From the NCBI RefSeq assembly GCF_049856295.1, contig NZ_JBNDMZ010000009.1:124001-188000 (forward strand): 64,000 nt of DNA. The letters run 5' to 3'. Made by a program: the position numbers and the translations under genes. The stretch's first letter is position 1. Each line of letters starts with the position of its first letter. This DNA is from JB111 sp049856295 (GTDB lineage: Bacteria > Actinomycetota > Actinomycetes > Actinomycetales > Actinomycetaceae). The notes under the pieces were generated by a model, which made no database searches, was not told where the DNA came from, and saw nothing but the letters and a program-made list of their open reading frames with translations. This document shows, piece by piece, positions 33,236 through 41,376 of this stretch.

Positions 33236-33991
33236 ATGTTCACGCTCACCGACAAGATCGCGATCGTCACCGGGGGTGCCTCCGGGATCGGACGCGGCAT
33301 CGCCGAGCGGCTCGTCGAGGCCGGGGCCACGGTCGTCGTGGCCGACATCGACGACGCGAAGGCCCGCGCGACGGCCGAGGAGATCGGCGCGAGCGCCGAG
33401 CACGTCGACGTCACCGACGCCGAGAAGTGCCGCGCGCTCGTCAACCGGGTGGTCGAGCAGCACGGCCGGCTCGACATCTTCTGCTCGAACACGGGGATCT
33501 TCCCGCAGGCGTCGATCGCCGACATGACCGAGGAGCAGTGGGACACCATGCACTCGGTCAACCTCAAGGGCACGTTCCTCGCCACGCAGCCGGCCCTCGC
33601 CCAGATGCGCACCCAGGGCCACGGCCGCCTCGTCATCACCTCCTCGATCACCGGGTCGATCACCGGCTACCCGGGCTGGGCGCACTACGGCGCGAGCAAG
33701 GCCGGCCAGCAGGGCTTCATGCGGAGCGCGGCGCTCGAGTACGCGAAGGACGGCATCACGGTCAACGCCGTCCTGCCGGGCAACGTCCTGTCCGAGGGGC
33801 TCAAGGCCCAGGGCGAGGAGTACCTCGCCGCGATGTCGCGCTCGATCCCCATGCACCGGCTCGGCGACCCGAAGGACATCGGGGCCGCGGCAGTGTTCCT
33901 CGCCTCCGACGAGGCCGCGTACATCACGGGTCAGACGATCATCGTCGACGGCGGTCAGATCCTTCCCGAGGAGCCCGACGCGATCCTCTGA
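33236..33991 (+). CDS. SDR-family oxidoreductase
   Basis: 251 residues. NAD(P) motif TGGASGIGRG (13-22), NNAG position occupied by SNTG (CSNTGIFP), catalytic Ser in TSSITGS and YxxxK in YGASKAG, and ending QTIIVDGGQIL. This is the FabG-like classical SDR. A degenerate dispersed repeat (GCACTCTCGAC) lies at 33198-33212, just upstream of the start. Substrate unknown. Confidence 0.9.
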   Translation: MFTLTDKIAIVTGGASGIGRGIAERLVEAGATVVVADIDDAKARATAEEIGASAEHVDVTDAEKCRALVNRVVEQHGRLDIFCSNTGIFPQASIADMTEEQWDTMHSVNLKGTFLATQPALAQMRTQGHGRLVITSSITGSITGYPGWAHYGASKAGQQGFMRSAALEYAKDGITVNAVLPGNVLSEGLKAQGEEYLAAMSRSIPMHRLGDPKDIGAAAVFLASDEAAYITGQTIIVDGGQILPEEPDAIL

Positions 33992-34131
33992 CCGCGCGCA
34001 GGGCCTGCGCGACAGCGGCCCGGGCGATCCCCATGACCCCGGGCCGCACGACGCAGCCCGAGTTGCACGACCGCGTCGTCCGGCGCGATCCTCGTCGAGG
34101 CCCGACCGCCCCCGTCGTCCGGAGGATCGTC

Positions 34132-34665
34132 ATGCAGTCGTCGACCCGCAGGTGGAACCGCCTCGACATCGAGGGGCACGAGGACCTCGAGCTCCACCAG
34201 GCGGCGAGCCTCGTCGCCATCGGCGTGGTCGCGGCCGGGGAGGAGCGGTACTCCTACCGGGCGACCCTCACCCACGACTGGGACTTCCTCCACCTCACGG
34301 TGGGCTCCGGCGACGGCCGCGCCCTGTCGGTCCATCGCTCACCCACGGGCCTCTGGAGCGTCGACGGCCAGGACCGGGACGACCTCTCGGACGCGTTCGA
34401 CATCGACCTGTCGTTCAGCCCGTTCACGAACACCCTGCCGATCCGCCGGCTCGACCTCGACCTCGGCGCCTCCGCGGAGATCGTCTGCGCCTACGTCGAC
34501 ACCCCGTCCCTCGAGGTGACGACCGACCCCCAGCGCTACACGCGCCTCGACACGCACCTCTACCTCTACGAGTCGATGGACTCCGACTTCTCCCGCGAGA
34601 TCACGGTCGACGACGACGGACTGGTCGTCGGCTATCCCGGGCTGTTCGCCGTCGAGCGGGACTGA
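34132..34665 (+). CDS. Putative glycolipid-binding family protein (PF06475)
   Basis: 177 residues from ATG 34132 behind a GGAGG Shine-Dalgarno. The sequence matches the putative glycolipid-binding domain: WNRLDIEGHEDLELHQAA, LTHDWDFLHLTVG, IDLSFSPFTNTLPIRRL, AYVDTPSLEVTTDPQRYTR, ending FSREITVDDDGLVVGYPGLF. Function is not established; the family name comes from a structure. It ends before the minus-strand PfkB gene with a gap of 36 bases. Confidence 0.8.
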   Translation: MQSSTRRWNRLDIEGHEDLELHQAASLVAIGVVAAGEERYSYRATLTHDWDFLHLTVGSGDGRALSVHRSPTGLWSVDGQDRDDLSDAFDIDLSFSPFTNTLPIRRLDLDLGASAEIVCAYVDTPSLEVTTDPQRYTRLDTHLYLYESMDSDFSREITVDDDGLVVGYPGLFAVERD

Positions 34666-34701
34666 GGCCGACCCGCACGGGCCGGCGCCCCCCTGCCCGG
34701 A

Positions 34702-35664
34702 TCAGGCGGTCGGTGCGGGCCGGGCGGCCGCGACCCGGACGGGCCGGACGCGACCTGGCTCCACGTCGGCCGGGCGCGGGATGGTGGTGCCCGGGAGTCC
34801 CGCGGCGGCGCTCCCGTAGGCGACCGCGTGGGCGAGCCGTTCCTCGGGCGCCAGGCCTCGTTCGCTCGCGAGCAGGTAGCCGAACAGGCTGGAGTCGCCG
34901 GCGCCCACGGTGCTGACGACCTCGGTGACCGGGGCCGGGGCATGCCACGCCCCGTCCGACGTGGCGAGCACCGCTCCCCCGGCGCCGAGCGTGACGAGCA
35001 CCGCGCCGACCCCTCGGGCGACGAGCTCGAGGGCGGCGTCCGCGGCGGCCCGGTGGTCCCGCTCCAGGCGCTCGGGCTCGGCGCCGGTCAGGCTCGCCAG
35101 CTCCTCGCCGTTGGGCTTCATGAGGTCCGGCGCCGCCGCGGGCAGCGCCGCCGCGAGCGCCGCCAGGGGTGCCCCGCTGGTGTCGACGGCGATCCGCGCG
35201 CCGGCCCCCCGCAGGTCGACGACGATCTCCGCGTACCAGCCGTCCGGCGCGCCCGGCGGGAGCGAGCCCGCGAGGACCACCCAGTCGGCGCCGGCCGCGA
35301 GGGAGACGACGTCGTCGCGCAGCCCGTCGAGCAGACGACTGTCCGCGACCGGGCCGGGGTGGTTGATCTTCGTCGTCGTGCCGTCCGGTTCCGTGATCGT
35401 GAGGTTGACCCGGACCGGGCCGGCCGGCTGCCGGGTGCGGCACTCGATCCCCGCGGCGGCGAGCTCGTGGGCGAATCCCTCGTCGGCGGGGAGGACGGCG
35501 AGAGTGGGGACGCCGGCGGCGACCGCGGCGCGCGAGATGTTGACGCCCTTGCCCCCGGCCTGGGCGCTCGCCCCGGTCGAGCGGGCGACCCCGCCGCGGA
35601 CGAGCCGGCCGCCGAGGACCACCGTCCGGTCGGTCGACGGGTTCGCCGTCAGGGTGACGATCAT
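34702..35664 (-). CDS. PfkB-family sugar kinase (1-phosphofructokinase/tagatose-6-P kinase-like)
   Basis: 320 residues. Starts MIVTLTANPSTDRTVVLGG with GGKGVNISRAA, typical of FruK/LacC; ATP site and catalytic base in TVGAGDSSLFGYLLASE (Asp of GAGD). ATGA overlap with the DeoR gene. It would phosphorylate the 6- or 1-position of a ketohexose phosphate at the other end, giving a bisphosphate for aldolase. In this cluster the substrate is probably the product of the dehydrogenase and PTS next door; fructose-1-phosphate or tagatose-6-phosphate cannot be told apart. Confidence 0.85.
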   Translation of the reverse strand: MIVTLTANPSTDRTVVLGGRLVRGGVARSTGASAQAGGKGVNISRAAVAAGVPTLAVLPADEGFAHELAAAGIECRTRQPAGPVRVNLTITEPDGTTTKINHPGPVADSRLLDGLRDDVVSLAAGADWVVLAGSLPPGAPDGWYAEIVVDLRGAGARIAVDTSGAPLAALAAALPAAAPDLMKPNGEELASLTGAEPERLERDHRAAADAALELVARGVGAVLVTLGAGGAVLATSDGAWHAPAPVTEVVSTVGAGDSSLFGYLLASERGLAPEERLAHAVAYGSAAAGLPGTTIPRPADVEPGRVRPVRVAAARPAPTA

Positions 35665-36428
35665 GCGACCACGAGCTCGATCCCGAGGTCCTCGAGGAGG
35701 GCGCGCGGGAGGGGCACGTCCGCCGCGTCCGTGACGATCGCGTCGACGTCGGCGAGGTCGGCGAAGCTCACCGTCGCGTCGCGGGCGAACTTCGAGGAGT
35801 CCGCGAGCACGACGACGACGCGCGCCGCCCGGACGAGGGCCGCCTTGACCGCCGCCTCCTCCGGGTCGGGGGTGGACAGGCCGTGCTCGGCGCTGATCCC
35901 GTTCGTCCCGAGGAACGCGACGTCGACGCGGACCCGGTCGAGGGCCTCGGTCGTGGGCGAGCCGACGGCGGCCTGCGTGGTGTGCCGGACCCGTCCGGGG
36001 AGCAGGTGGAGGTCGACCTCGGGCAGGAGCGCGAGGCCGGCGGCGATCGGCAGCGCGTGGGTGAAGGCGACGAACGTCGCGCCAGGGCCGATGAGAGTGA
36101 CGAAGCGTCCGGTCGTGCTCCCGGCGTCGATCACCACCGTGCCGCCGTCGTCCGGCAGGAAGCGCTGCGCCGCGAGCGCGATCCGCTCCTTCTCCCTCGA
36201 CCGCGTGACGTCGCGCTCGTCGAGCCCGGACTCGATCGCCGAGAGGGACGCGGCGGGCACGGCGCCGCCGTGCACCCGGCGCACGAGCCGCATCCGCTCG
36301 AGCACGCCGAGGTCGCGCCGCACCGTCTCGCTCGTCACGTCGAACTCCTCGGCGAGCTCCGTGACGGAGACGCGGCCGCGCGTGAGGACGAGCCTCGCGG
36401 CGGCCTGCTGCCGTTCCTCTGCGTACAC
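35661..36428 (-). CDS. DeoR-family sugar regulator
   Basis: 255 residues. N-terminal winged HTH (EERQQAAARLVLTRGRVSVT, ELAEEFDVTSETVRRDLGVLER) and a C-terminal isomerase-like sensor domain with the typical VVIDAGSTTG, FLGTNGISAEHGLSTPD and DSSKF motifs. These domains bind a sugar phosphate. It is in the operon with the PfkB kinase (overlap) and with the zinc dehydrogenase, and likely controls the divergent PTS promoter through 10-bp repeats at 37631-37660. Confidence 0.88.
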   Translation of the reverse strand: MYAEERQQAAARLVLTRGRVSVTELAEEFDVTSETVRRDLGVLERMRLVRRVHGGAVPAASLSAIESGLDERDVTRSREKERIALAAQRFLPDDGGTVVIDAGSTTGRFVTLIGPGATFVAFTHALPIAAGLALLPEVDLHLLPGRVRHTTQAAVGSPTTEALDRVRVDVAFLGTNGISAEHGLSTPDPEEAAVKAALVRAARVVVVLADSSKFARDATVSFADLADVDAIVTDAADVPLPRALLEDLGIELVVA

Positions 36429-36484
36429 CGTGCTCCTCCCTCGCGACCCGACGGGCCGATGCCGATGCTATGCGCGGCGGGCGC

Positions 36485-37543
36485 TCACGGCTCGACGGTC
36501 ACCTTGATCCCGGCCCCGGTGCGCACGAGGTCGAACGCATGGAGCACGTCGCCCAGCGGCACGCGGTGGGTGATGAGGTCGGCGACCGGGACGCGCCCGG
36601 AGGCGATGTGCTCGAGGGCCCGCCGGTTGTGCTCGGGGGCGGACCCGTTCGCGCCGTGGATGTGGAGCTGGCGGTAGTGCACGACGTTGGAGTCGAGGGC
36701 GATGACCGGGTCGTTCTTCGGCAGGCCGCCGAAGAAGGAGATGCGCCCGTTGCGGGCGGCCATCGCGACGGCCTGCTCCTGGGCGACCTTCGCCGCCGTC
36801 GCCGTGATGACGACGTCGGCCCCGCGGCCGCCGGTCAGCTCGAGCACCCGCTCGACGACGTCGACCTGGGAGGCGTCGATCGTCCCGTCCGGGCGGGCGG
36901 CGGCCGCGGACATCGCCAGCCGATCGGCGTTGACGTCGACGAGGTGGACCTGGCCGGCGCCGTGCACGCCGCGGGCGACGCGGACGTGGAGGCAGCCGAT
37001 CGGGCCGGCGCCGAACACGACGACCGTGTCCCCCTCCTCGATCCCGAGGAGCTCCTGGGCGTTGATGACGCAGGCGAGCGGCTCGGCCACGGACGCCTCG
37101 TCGAGCCCGATGCCGTCGGGGACCCGATTGAGACCGTGCACGGCGAGGACCTCGCGCGGCACGACCATGTACTCGGCGAACCCGCCCTCGTACTGGTAGC
37201 CGACCGAGGTCTGGTTCTGGCACACGGCCATCCAGCCGCGCAGGCACTCGTGGCACCGGCCGCACGGCACGGCGGCGATCACCTGCACGCGGTCGCCGAC
37301 CTGCCACGGCCGGTCGTCCGGAGTGACCGCGTCGGCGCCGACCTCGACGATCTCGCCGGCGATCTCGTGCCCGGTGGTCCGCGGGGGGCTGAGGTTCTGG
37401 TGCCCGTTGTGGAAGATCTTGACGTCGGTGCCGCACGTCGAGCAGTTCCGCACGCGGATCCTCACCTCGTCGGGTCCGCACGTCGGCTCCGGCACGTCCT
37501 CGAGCCGGACGTCCTCGGGTGCGTAGAAGCGCAGGGCCTTCAT
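36485..37543 (-). CDS. Zinc-dependent MDR dehydrogenase (hexitol-phosphate type)
   Basis: 352 residues. Catalytic zinc: Cys in NCSTCGTD and GHEI; structural zinc: CGRCHECLRGWMAVC with four cysteines; nucleotide fold VVFGAGPIGCLHVRVARG. Members include sorbitol, galactitol-1-phosphate and threonine dehydrogenases. The divergent mannitol-type PTS and the PfkB kinase downstream suggest it oxidises a PTS-imported hexitol phosphate to a ketose phosphate. This differs from the usual MtlD, which belongs to another family. Confidence 0.8.
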   Translation of the reverse strand: MKALRFYAPEDVRLEDVPEPTCGPDEVRIRVRNCSTCGTDVKIFHNGHQNLSPPRTTGHEIAGEIVEVGADAVTPDDRPWQVGDRVQVIAAVPCGRCHECLRGWMAVCQNQTSVGYQYEGGFAEYMVVPREVLAVHGLNRVPDGIGLDEASVAEPLACVINAQELLGIEEGDTVVVFGAGPIGCLHVRVARGVHGAGQVHLVDVNADRLAMSAAAARPDGTIDASQVDVVERVLELTGGRGADVVITATAAKVAQEQAVAMAARNGRISFFGGLPKNDPVIALDSNVVHYRQLHIHGANGSAPEHNRRALEHIASGRVPVADLITHRVPLGDVLHAFDLVRTGAGIKVTVEP

Positions 37544-37630
37544 CGGTCCTCCTCGGTCGACCGTCGGCGCCGGTTCCGGCCGCCAGCACCCAGCATAGCC
37601 ACATGCTCACAGATTCTGCCAGCGTTGTTT

Positions 37631-37660
37631 ACTTGGCTTCAGTTGGGTTCGTGTGGTTTC
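37631..37660. promoter_or_regulatory. Three 10-bp direct repeats (TTGGnTTC), probable DeoR operator
   Basis: Units acTTGGcTTC, agTTGGgTTC and gtGTGGtTTC follow each other exactly, on one face of the helix, in the divergent dehydrogenase/PTS promoter region; an AT-rich TTGTTT lies just before. DeoR-family operators are often tandem repeats. Confidence 0.55.
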
Positions 37661-37726
37661 ATCGTCACATTGCCGCGTGGCAGAGCGTCGGCCGACGGCG
37701 GCCGGCGTCGATCTCGAGGAGGAGAG

Positions 37727-39817
37727 ATGTCCGCACCCACTGACGCGAGGCCGGCCCTGGAGGACGCCCGCCCCCGGCGGGGCGCCCGGGTGGCCGTGCA
37801 GCGGTTCGGCACGGCGCTGTCGAACATGGTGATGCCCAACATCGGCGCGTTCATCGCGTGGGGGCTCATCACCGCCCTGTTCATCGAGGCCGGGTGGATC
37901 ACCCTCGTCGGCGACCGCGTCCTCGGGTACGAGGGCGGCTACGGGTTCGTCGAGCACTTCGGCGGCTGGGGTGCCGGCGCCGAGGGCGGCGGGATCGTCG
38001 GGCCGACCATCACCTACCTGCTGCCGATCCTCATCGGCTACACGGGCGGCCGGATGATGTACGGCGACACGGCCCGGGGCGGCGTGGTCGGCGCGATCGC
38101 CACGATGGGCGCGATCGCCGGCGCCGACGTCCCGATGTTCCTCGGCGCGATGGTCATGGGCCCGCTCGGCGGCTGGTCGATGAAGAAGCTCGACGCGCTG
38201 TGGGCCGACCGGATCCGTCCCGGCTTCGAGATGCTCGTCAACAACTTCGCCGCCGGCATCTGGGGCATGGTCCTCGCCGTGGTCGGGTTCCTCGCCGCCG
38301 GGCCGTTCGTCTCCGCGTTCTCGAGCGCGGCCGAGCGGGTGGTCGACCTCCTCGTGGACAACAGCGTCCTGCCGCTGACGTCCGTGCTCGTCGAGCCCGC
38401 GAAGGTCCTCTTCCTCAACAACGCGATCAACCACGGCGTCTTCACCCCGCTCGGGACGGCCGAGGCCGCGTCGGAGGGACAGTCGATCCTCTTCCTCATC
38501 GAGGCGAACCCCGGCCCCGGTCTCGGGCTGCTCCTCGCGTTCACCGTGTTCGGCACGGGCATGGCGAAGGCGTCCGCGCCGGGCGCCGCGCTCATCCAGT
38601 TCGTCGGTGGCATCCACGAGATCTACTTCCCGTACGTGCTGATGAAGCCCGTGCTCATCGTCGCGATGATCGCCGGCGGCATGACCGGCGTGGCGACCAA
38701 CCTGCTGCTCGACTCCGGGCTGCGCGCACCGGCCGCGCCGGGCTCGATCATCGCGGTGCTCCTGCAGTCGCCCGCCGGCAGCCTCGTCGGAGTCACGCTG
38801 TCCGTCGTCCTGTCGGCGGCCGTCACCTTCGTGGTCGCCGGCGTCCTGCTGCGGACGGGGCGGTCGGGCTCCGAGGACCTCGCCGGGGCCACGGCCGACA
38901 TGGAGGCGATGAAGGGGCGCAGCTCGATCGCCTCCACCCTCGTCGCCGGCGGGGACCGGTCGGGTCCGATCCGCACGATCGTCTTCGCGTGCGACGCCGG
39001 CATGGGCTCGTCCGCGATGGGCGCCTCGGTGCTGCGCAAGAAGGTGCACGCGGCAGGCTTCACCGACGTCACCGTGGTCAACCGGGCGATCTCGAGCCTC
39101 ACCGACGACGTCGACCTCGTCGTCACGCACCAGGACCTCACCGAGCGTGCCCGCGGGCGCACGCCGTCGGCCGTCCACGTCTCCGTCGACGACTTCCTCG
39201 CCAGCCCGCGGTACGACGACGTCGTCGCCCTGCTCCAGGAGCAGACGGACGGCACGACGGGGGCGGCGCACGGCTCCGCAGCTGCCGGCGGGGGCGCCAC
39301 CCCGGGCGGAGCCGGCACCCAGGCCGCCACCCCGGTCGGCAGCGAGAACGGCGCCGCTGCGGTCGCGACCGCCGCGCCACCGAGGCACGGCCTGCTCGCG
39401 CCGGAGTCGATCGTCCTCGACGGCACCGCACGCACCCGCGACGACGCGATCGACGAGGCAGGACGACTGTTGGTCGCCGCGGGCGCCGTCCCCGAGGAGT
39501 ACGTGGCCGCGATGCACGAGCGCGAGAGCTCGGTCTCCACCCTCGTCGGCAACGGGCTCGCGATCCCGCACGGGACCGACGACGCCCGGGGCCTCGTCCG
39601 CCGCACCTCGTTGTCCTTCGTCCGCTACGCCGAGGGTCTCGACTGGGGCGGGCAGCGGGCCGAGTTCGTCGTCGCCATTGCAGGAAGCGGCGACGACCAC
39701 CTGCAGGTGCTCTCCCGGCTCTCGCAGGTCTTCCTCGACGAGGCCGAGGTCGACCGGCTGCGCGCGGCCGGCTCACCCGAGGAGGTGCTCGACGTCCTCG
39801 GTGCGGTGCAGGTCTGA
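37727..39817 (+). CDS. mtlA: PTS mannitol/hexitol transporter subunit IICBA (three-domain fusion)
   Basis: 696 residues. IIC membrane domain (about 15-390) with MVMPNIGAFIAWGLITALF and the GIHEIYFPYVLMKP motif; IIB with phosphorylated C422 in FACDAGMGSSAMG; a Gly/Ala linker (about 510-560); IIA with His615 in GLAIPHGTDDARG. The order IIC-IIB-IIA is that of enterobacterial MtlA, whereas many actinobacteria and firmicutes encode IIA separately. ATG 37727 follows GGAGGAGAG. It imports a hexitol with phosphorylation; the neighbours suggest mannitol, sorbitol or galactitol. Regulated by the DeoR protein, by inference. Confidence 0.92.
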   Translation: MSAPTDARPALEDARPRRGARVAVQRFGTALSNMVMPNIGAFIAWGLITALFIEAGWITLVGDRVLGYEGGYGFVEHFGGWGAGAEGGGIVGPTITYLLPILIGYTGGRMMYGDTARGGVVGAIATMGAIAGADVPMFLGAMVMGPLGGWSMKKLDALWADRIRPGFEMLVNNFAAGIWGMVLAVVGFLAAGPFVSAFSSAAERVVDLLVDNSVLPLTSVLVEPAKVLFLNNAINHGVFTPLGTAEAASEGQSILFLIEANPGPGLGLLLAFTVFGTGMAKASAPGAALIQFVGGIHEIYFPYVLMKPVLIVAMIAGGMTGVATNLLLDSGLRAPAAPGSIIAVLLQSPAGSLVGVTLSVVLSAAVTFVVAGVLLRTGRSGSEDLAGATADMEAMKGRSSIASTLVAGGDRSGPIRTIVFACDAGMGSSAMGASVLRKKVHAAGFTDVTVVNRAISSLTDDVDLVVTHQDLTERARGRTPSAVHVSVDDFLASPRYDDVVALLQEQTDGTTGAAHGSAAAGGGATPGGAGTQAATPVGSENGAAAVATAAPPRHGLLAPESIVLDGTARTRDDAIDEAGRLLVAAGAVPEEYVAAMHERESSVSTLVGNGLAIPHGTDDARGLVRRTSLSFVRYAEGLDWGGQRAEFVVAIAGSGDDHLQVLSRLSQVFLDEAEVDRLRAAGSPEEVLDVLGAVQV

Positions 39818-39878
39818 CCGGCCCGTCCGGGGCGGCCCGGCCGGTGCCGACGTGACCGGGACTCGCGCCGTTCGGGTG

Positions 39879-40385
39879 CTAGCCGCCGAGCGCGGCGGGG
39901 TACGCCCACAGCGCGAGCGCAGCGGCACCCACCGCGAGCACGAGGGCGAGCACGGCGAGCACGATCGTGGTCACGGCTCGCCGGCGCAGCACCAGGGGCA
40001 TGAGCAGCAGTCCGACCGCGAGCGTGCCGAGCATCGCCGCCAGCGCCAGCACGGCACCCGCGTCGGTGGCCGTCCGCTCGTCCGCCCCGGCGTCGGCGGC
40101 GTCGACCTCCCCCCAGGTGAAGCCGAAGTACCCCGCCGAGATGGTGAGGGCCGCGAGGACTGCCACCATCCAGTAGCGGTTGCGCTGCCCGCTGCGCTCG
40201 GTCACCTCACGCGTGACCCGGATGTCGCGCTCGTGCTCGCGCCGCGCGCGCTCCCGACGCTCGGCCGTCTCCACCGCACGCCGATCGGCGGCGGTGGCGT
40301 CCGAGGCGGTCGCGTCCGAGTCGATCCTGGGTGGTTGGCCGTCCTGGTCCCCGCCCGCGGGCCCGACACCGGGTTCGTCAGTCAT
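39879..40385 (-). CDS. Hypothetical membrane protein
   Basis: 168 residues. An acidic, disordered N-terminus (about 1-65, with a charged AERRERARREHERDIRVTRE helix) is followed by three hydrophobic segments (about 73-92, 107-128 and 138-160). It resembles the 41015-41362 protein in having AGYFGFTWGEVDA-like and GGFAWGHADAT-like turns, so the two may be distant relatives. No known family. The gene is 18 bases downstream of the DUF6506 gene on the same strand. Confidence 0.65.
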   Translation of the reverse strand: MTDEPGVGPAGGDQDGQPPRIDSDATASDATAADRRAVETAERRERARREHERDIRVTREVTERSGQRNRYWMVAVLAALTISAGYFGFTWGEVDAADAGADERTATDAGAVLALAAMLGTLAVGLLLMPLVLRRRAVTTIVLAVLALVLAVGAAALALWAYPAALGG

Positions 40386-40403
40386 GGCCGCCTCCTCGTG
40401 CGC

Positions 40404-40940
40404 TCAGTCGTCGTACCCGACGAAGCCCACGGGGATGCGCCCGCCCGACCCGCGCCAGACCGCGGCGGCGTGGTCGGTCCCCAGCCCGCCGTACAGCTCG
40501 ATCATCCCGACGCCGGTGGCGGCGAGGTCGCCGGCGAGGCCCTCGGTCTCGCGGAGCGAGCCGACCGGGATGATCGTCACGTCGGCGTGCTCGACGCGGG
40601 CGACCTCCCGCCGGGCCGGCACGAGGAAGACCTGCGGTGCGGCCTCGCCACGGTCGAACGCGCGCTTGAAGTCGGCGACGAGCTCGAGGGACTCGAACCC
40701 GTAGCGGTTGAGCCCGACCCGGACCGGTTCCTCGCGCTCCTCCGTCGCGAGCGCGTCGAGGACCTCGGACGCGACGTCGACGGGGAGCCCCCCGCACAGC
40801 TCGAGCCGGGTCCACCCCTCCCCCGCGAGCCGGAGGGCCTCGGTGACGACGTCGCTGGCCTCCGCCCCCACGACCGTCAGGCTCGGCGTGCTCAGGCGCG
40901 CACCGGGCGTTCCTTCGTACAGCACTGCTGTCGGTTCCAT
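40404..40940 (-). CDS. DUF6506-like protein with two repeated modules
   Basis: 178 residues. The first half (TPSLTVVGAEASDVVTEALR, GWTRLELCGGLPVDVASEVL, VRVGLNRYGFE) and the second (IIPVGSLRETEGLAGDLAAT, GMIELYGGLGTDHAAAVW, RIPVGFVGYD) repeat the DUF6506 pattern (IELCGGxG and VPVGxVRF). Single-module homologues have about 100 residues. Function unknown. ATG 40940 lies beside an imperfect palindrome (AACACCGCGT to ACGCGTGTT). Confidence 0.6.
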   Translation of the reverse strand: MEPTAVLYEGTPGARLSTPSLTVVGAEASDVVTEALRLAGEGWTRLELCGGLPVDVASEVLDALATEEREEPVRVGLNRYGFESLELVADFKRAFDRGEAAPQVFLVPARREVARVEHADVTIIPVGSLRETEGLAGDLAATGVGMIELYGGLGTDHAAAVWRGSGGRIPVGFVGYDD

Positions 40941-41014
40941 GTGTACGACAACACCGCGTGCGCGACGCGTGTTCCTGCCGGTGGTGCACCGTCCGCCGCC
41001 CGTGACCGCACCGG

Positions 41015-41362
41015 CTACAGGTCGACGACCATCGGGTGGACGACGAGGAAGAGCACGGCGGCCACCACGAGGAGCAGCACCGAGAGCCCGATACCGACCG
41101 CCACCGCCCGTTCCTTGCCGGGCTCCCGCCCGAGCAGCGTGGCCACGAGGTTGCCGAGCCCGAAGGTGCCGACGGCGGCCGCCCCGGCCACCACCATCGC
41201 CGCGGTCTGCACGCCCTCCTCGTCGAGCCCGAGGGCCGTCGCGTCGGCGTGGCCCCAGGCGAACCCGCCGAAGGCTGCGAGCGCCGCGAGACCGATGATC
41301 AGCGGCACGAGCCACGAGCGCTTCTCGCCGGCGGTCGGCGACGGCGCGTAGGGGTCGGTCAT
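41015..41362 (-). CDS. Hypothetical membrane protein
   Basis: 115 residues with three hydrophobic segments (about 16-38, 52-72 and 88-112) and a short proline-rich N-terminus (DPYAPSPTAGEKRSW). No known family. Divergent from glutaminase with a gap of 14 bases, so the start may compete with the opposite promoter. Confidence 0.65.
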   Translation of the reverse strand: MTDPYAPSPTAGEKRSWLVPLIIGLAALAAFGGFAWGHADATALGLDEEGVQTAAMVVAGAAAVGTFGLGNLVATLLGREPGKERAVAVGIGLSVLLLVVAAVLFLVVHPMVVDL

Positions 41363-41376
41363 GTGACGATGGTGCC

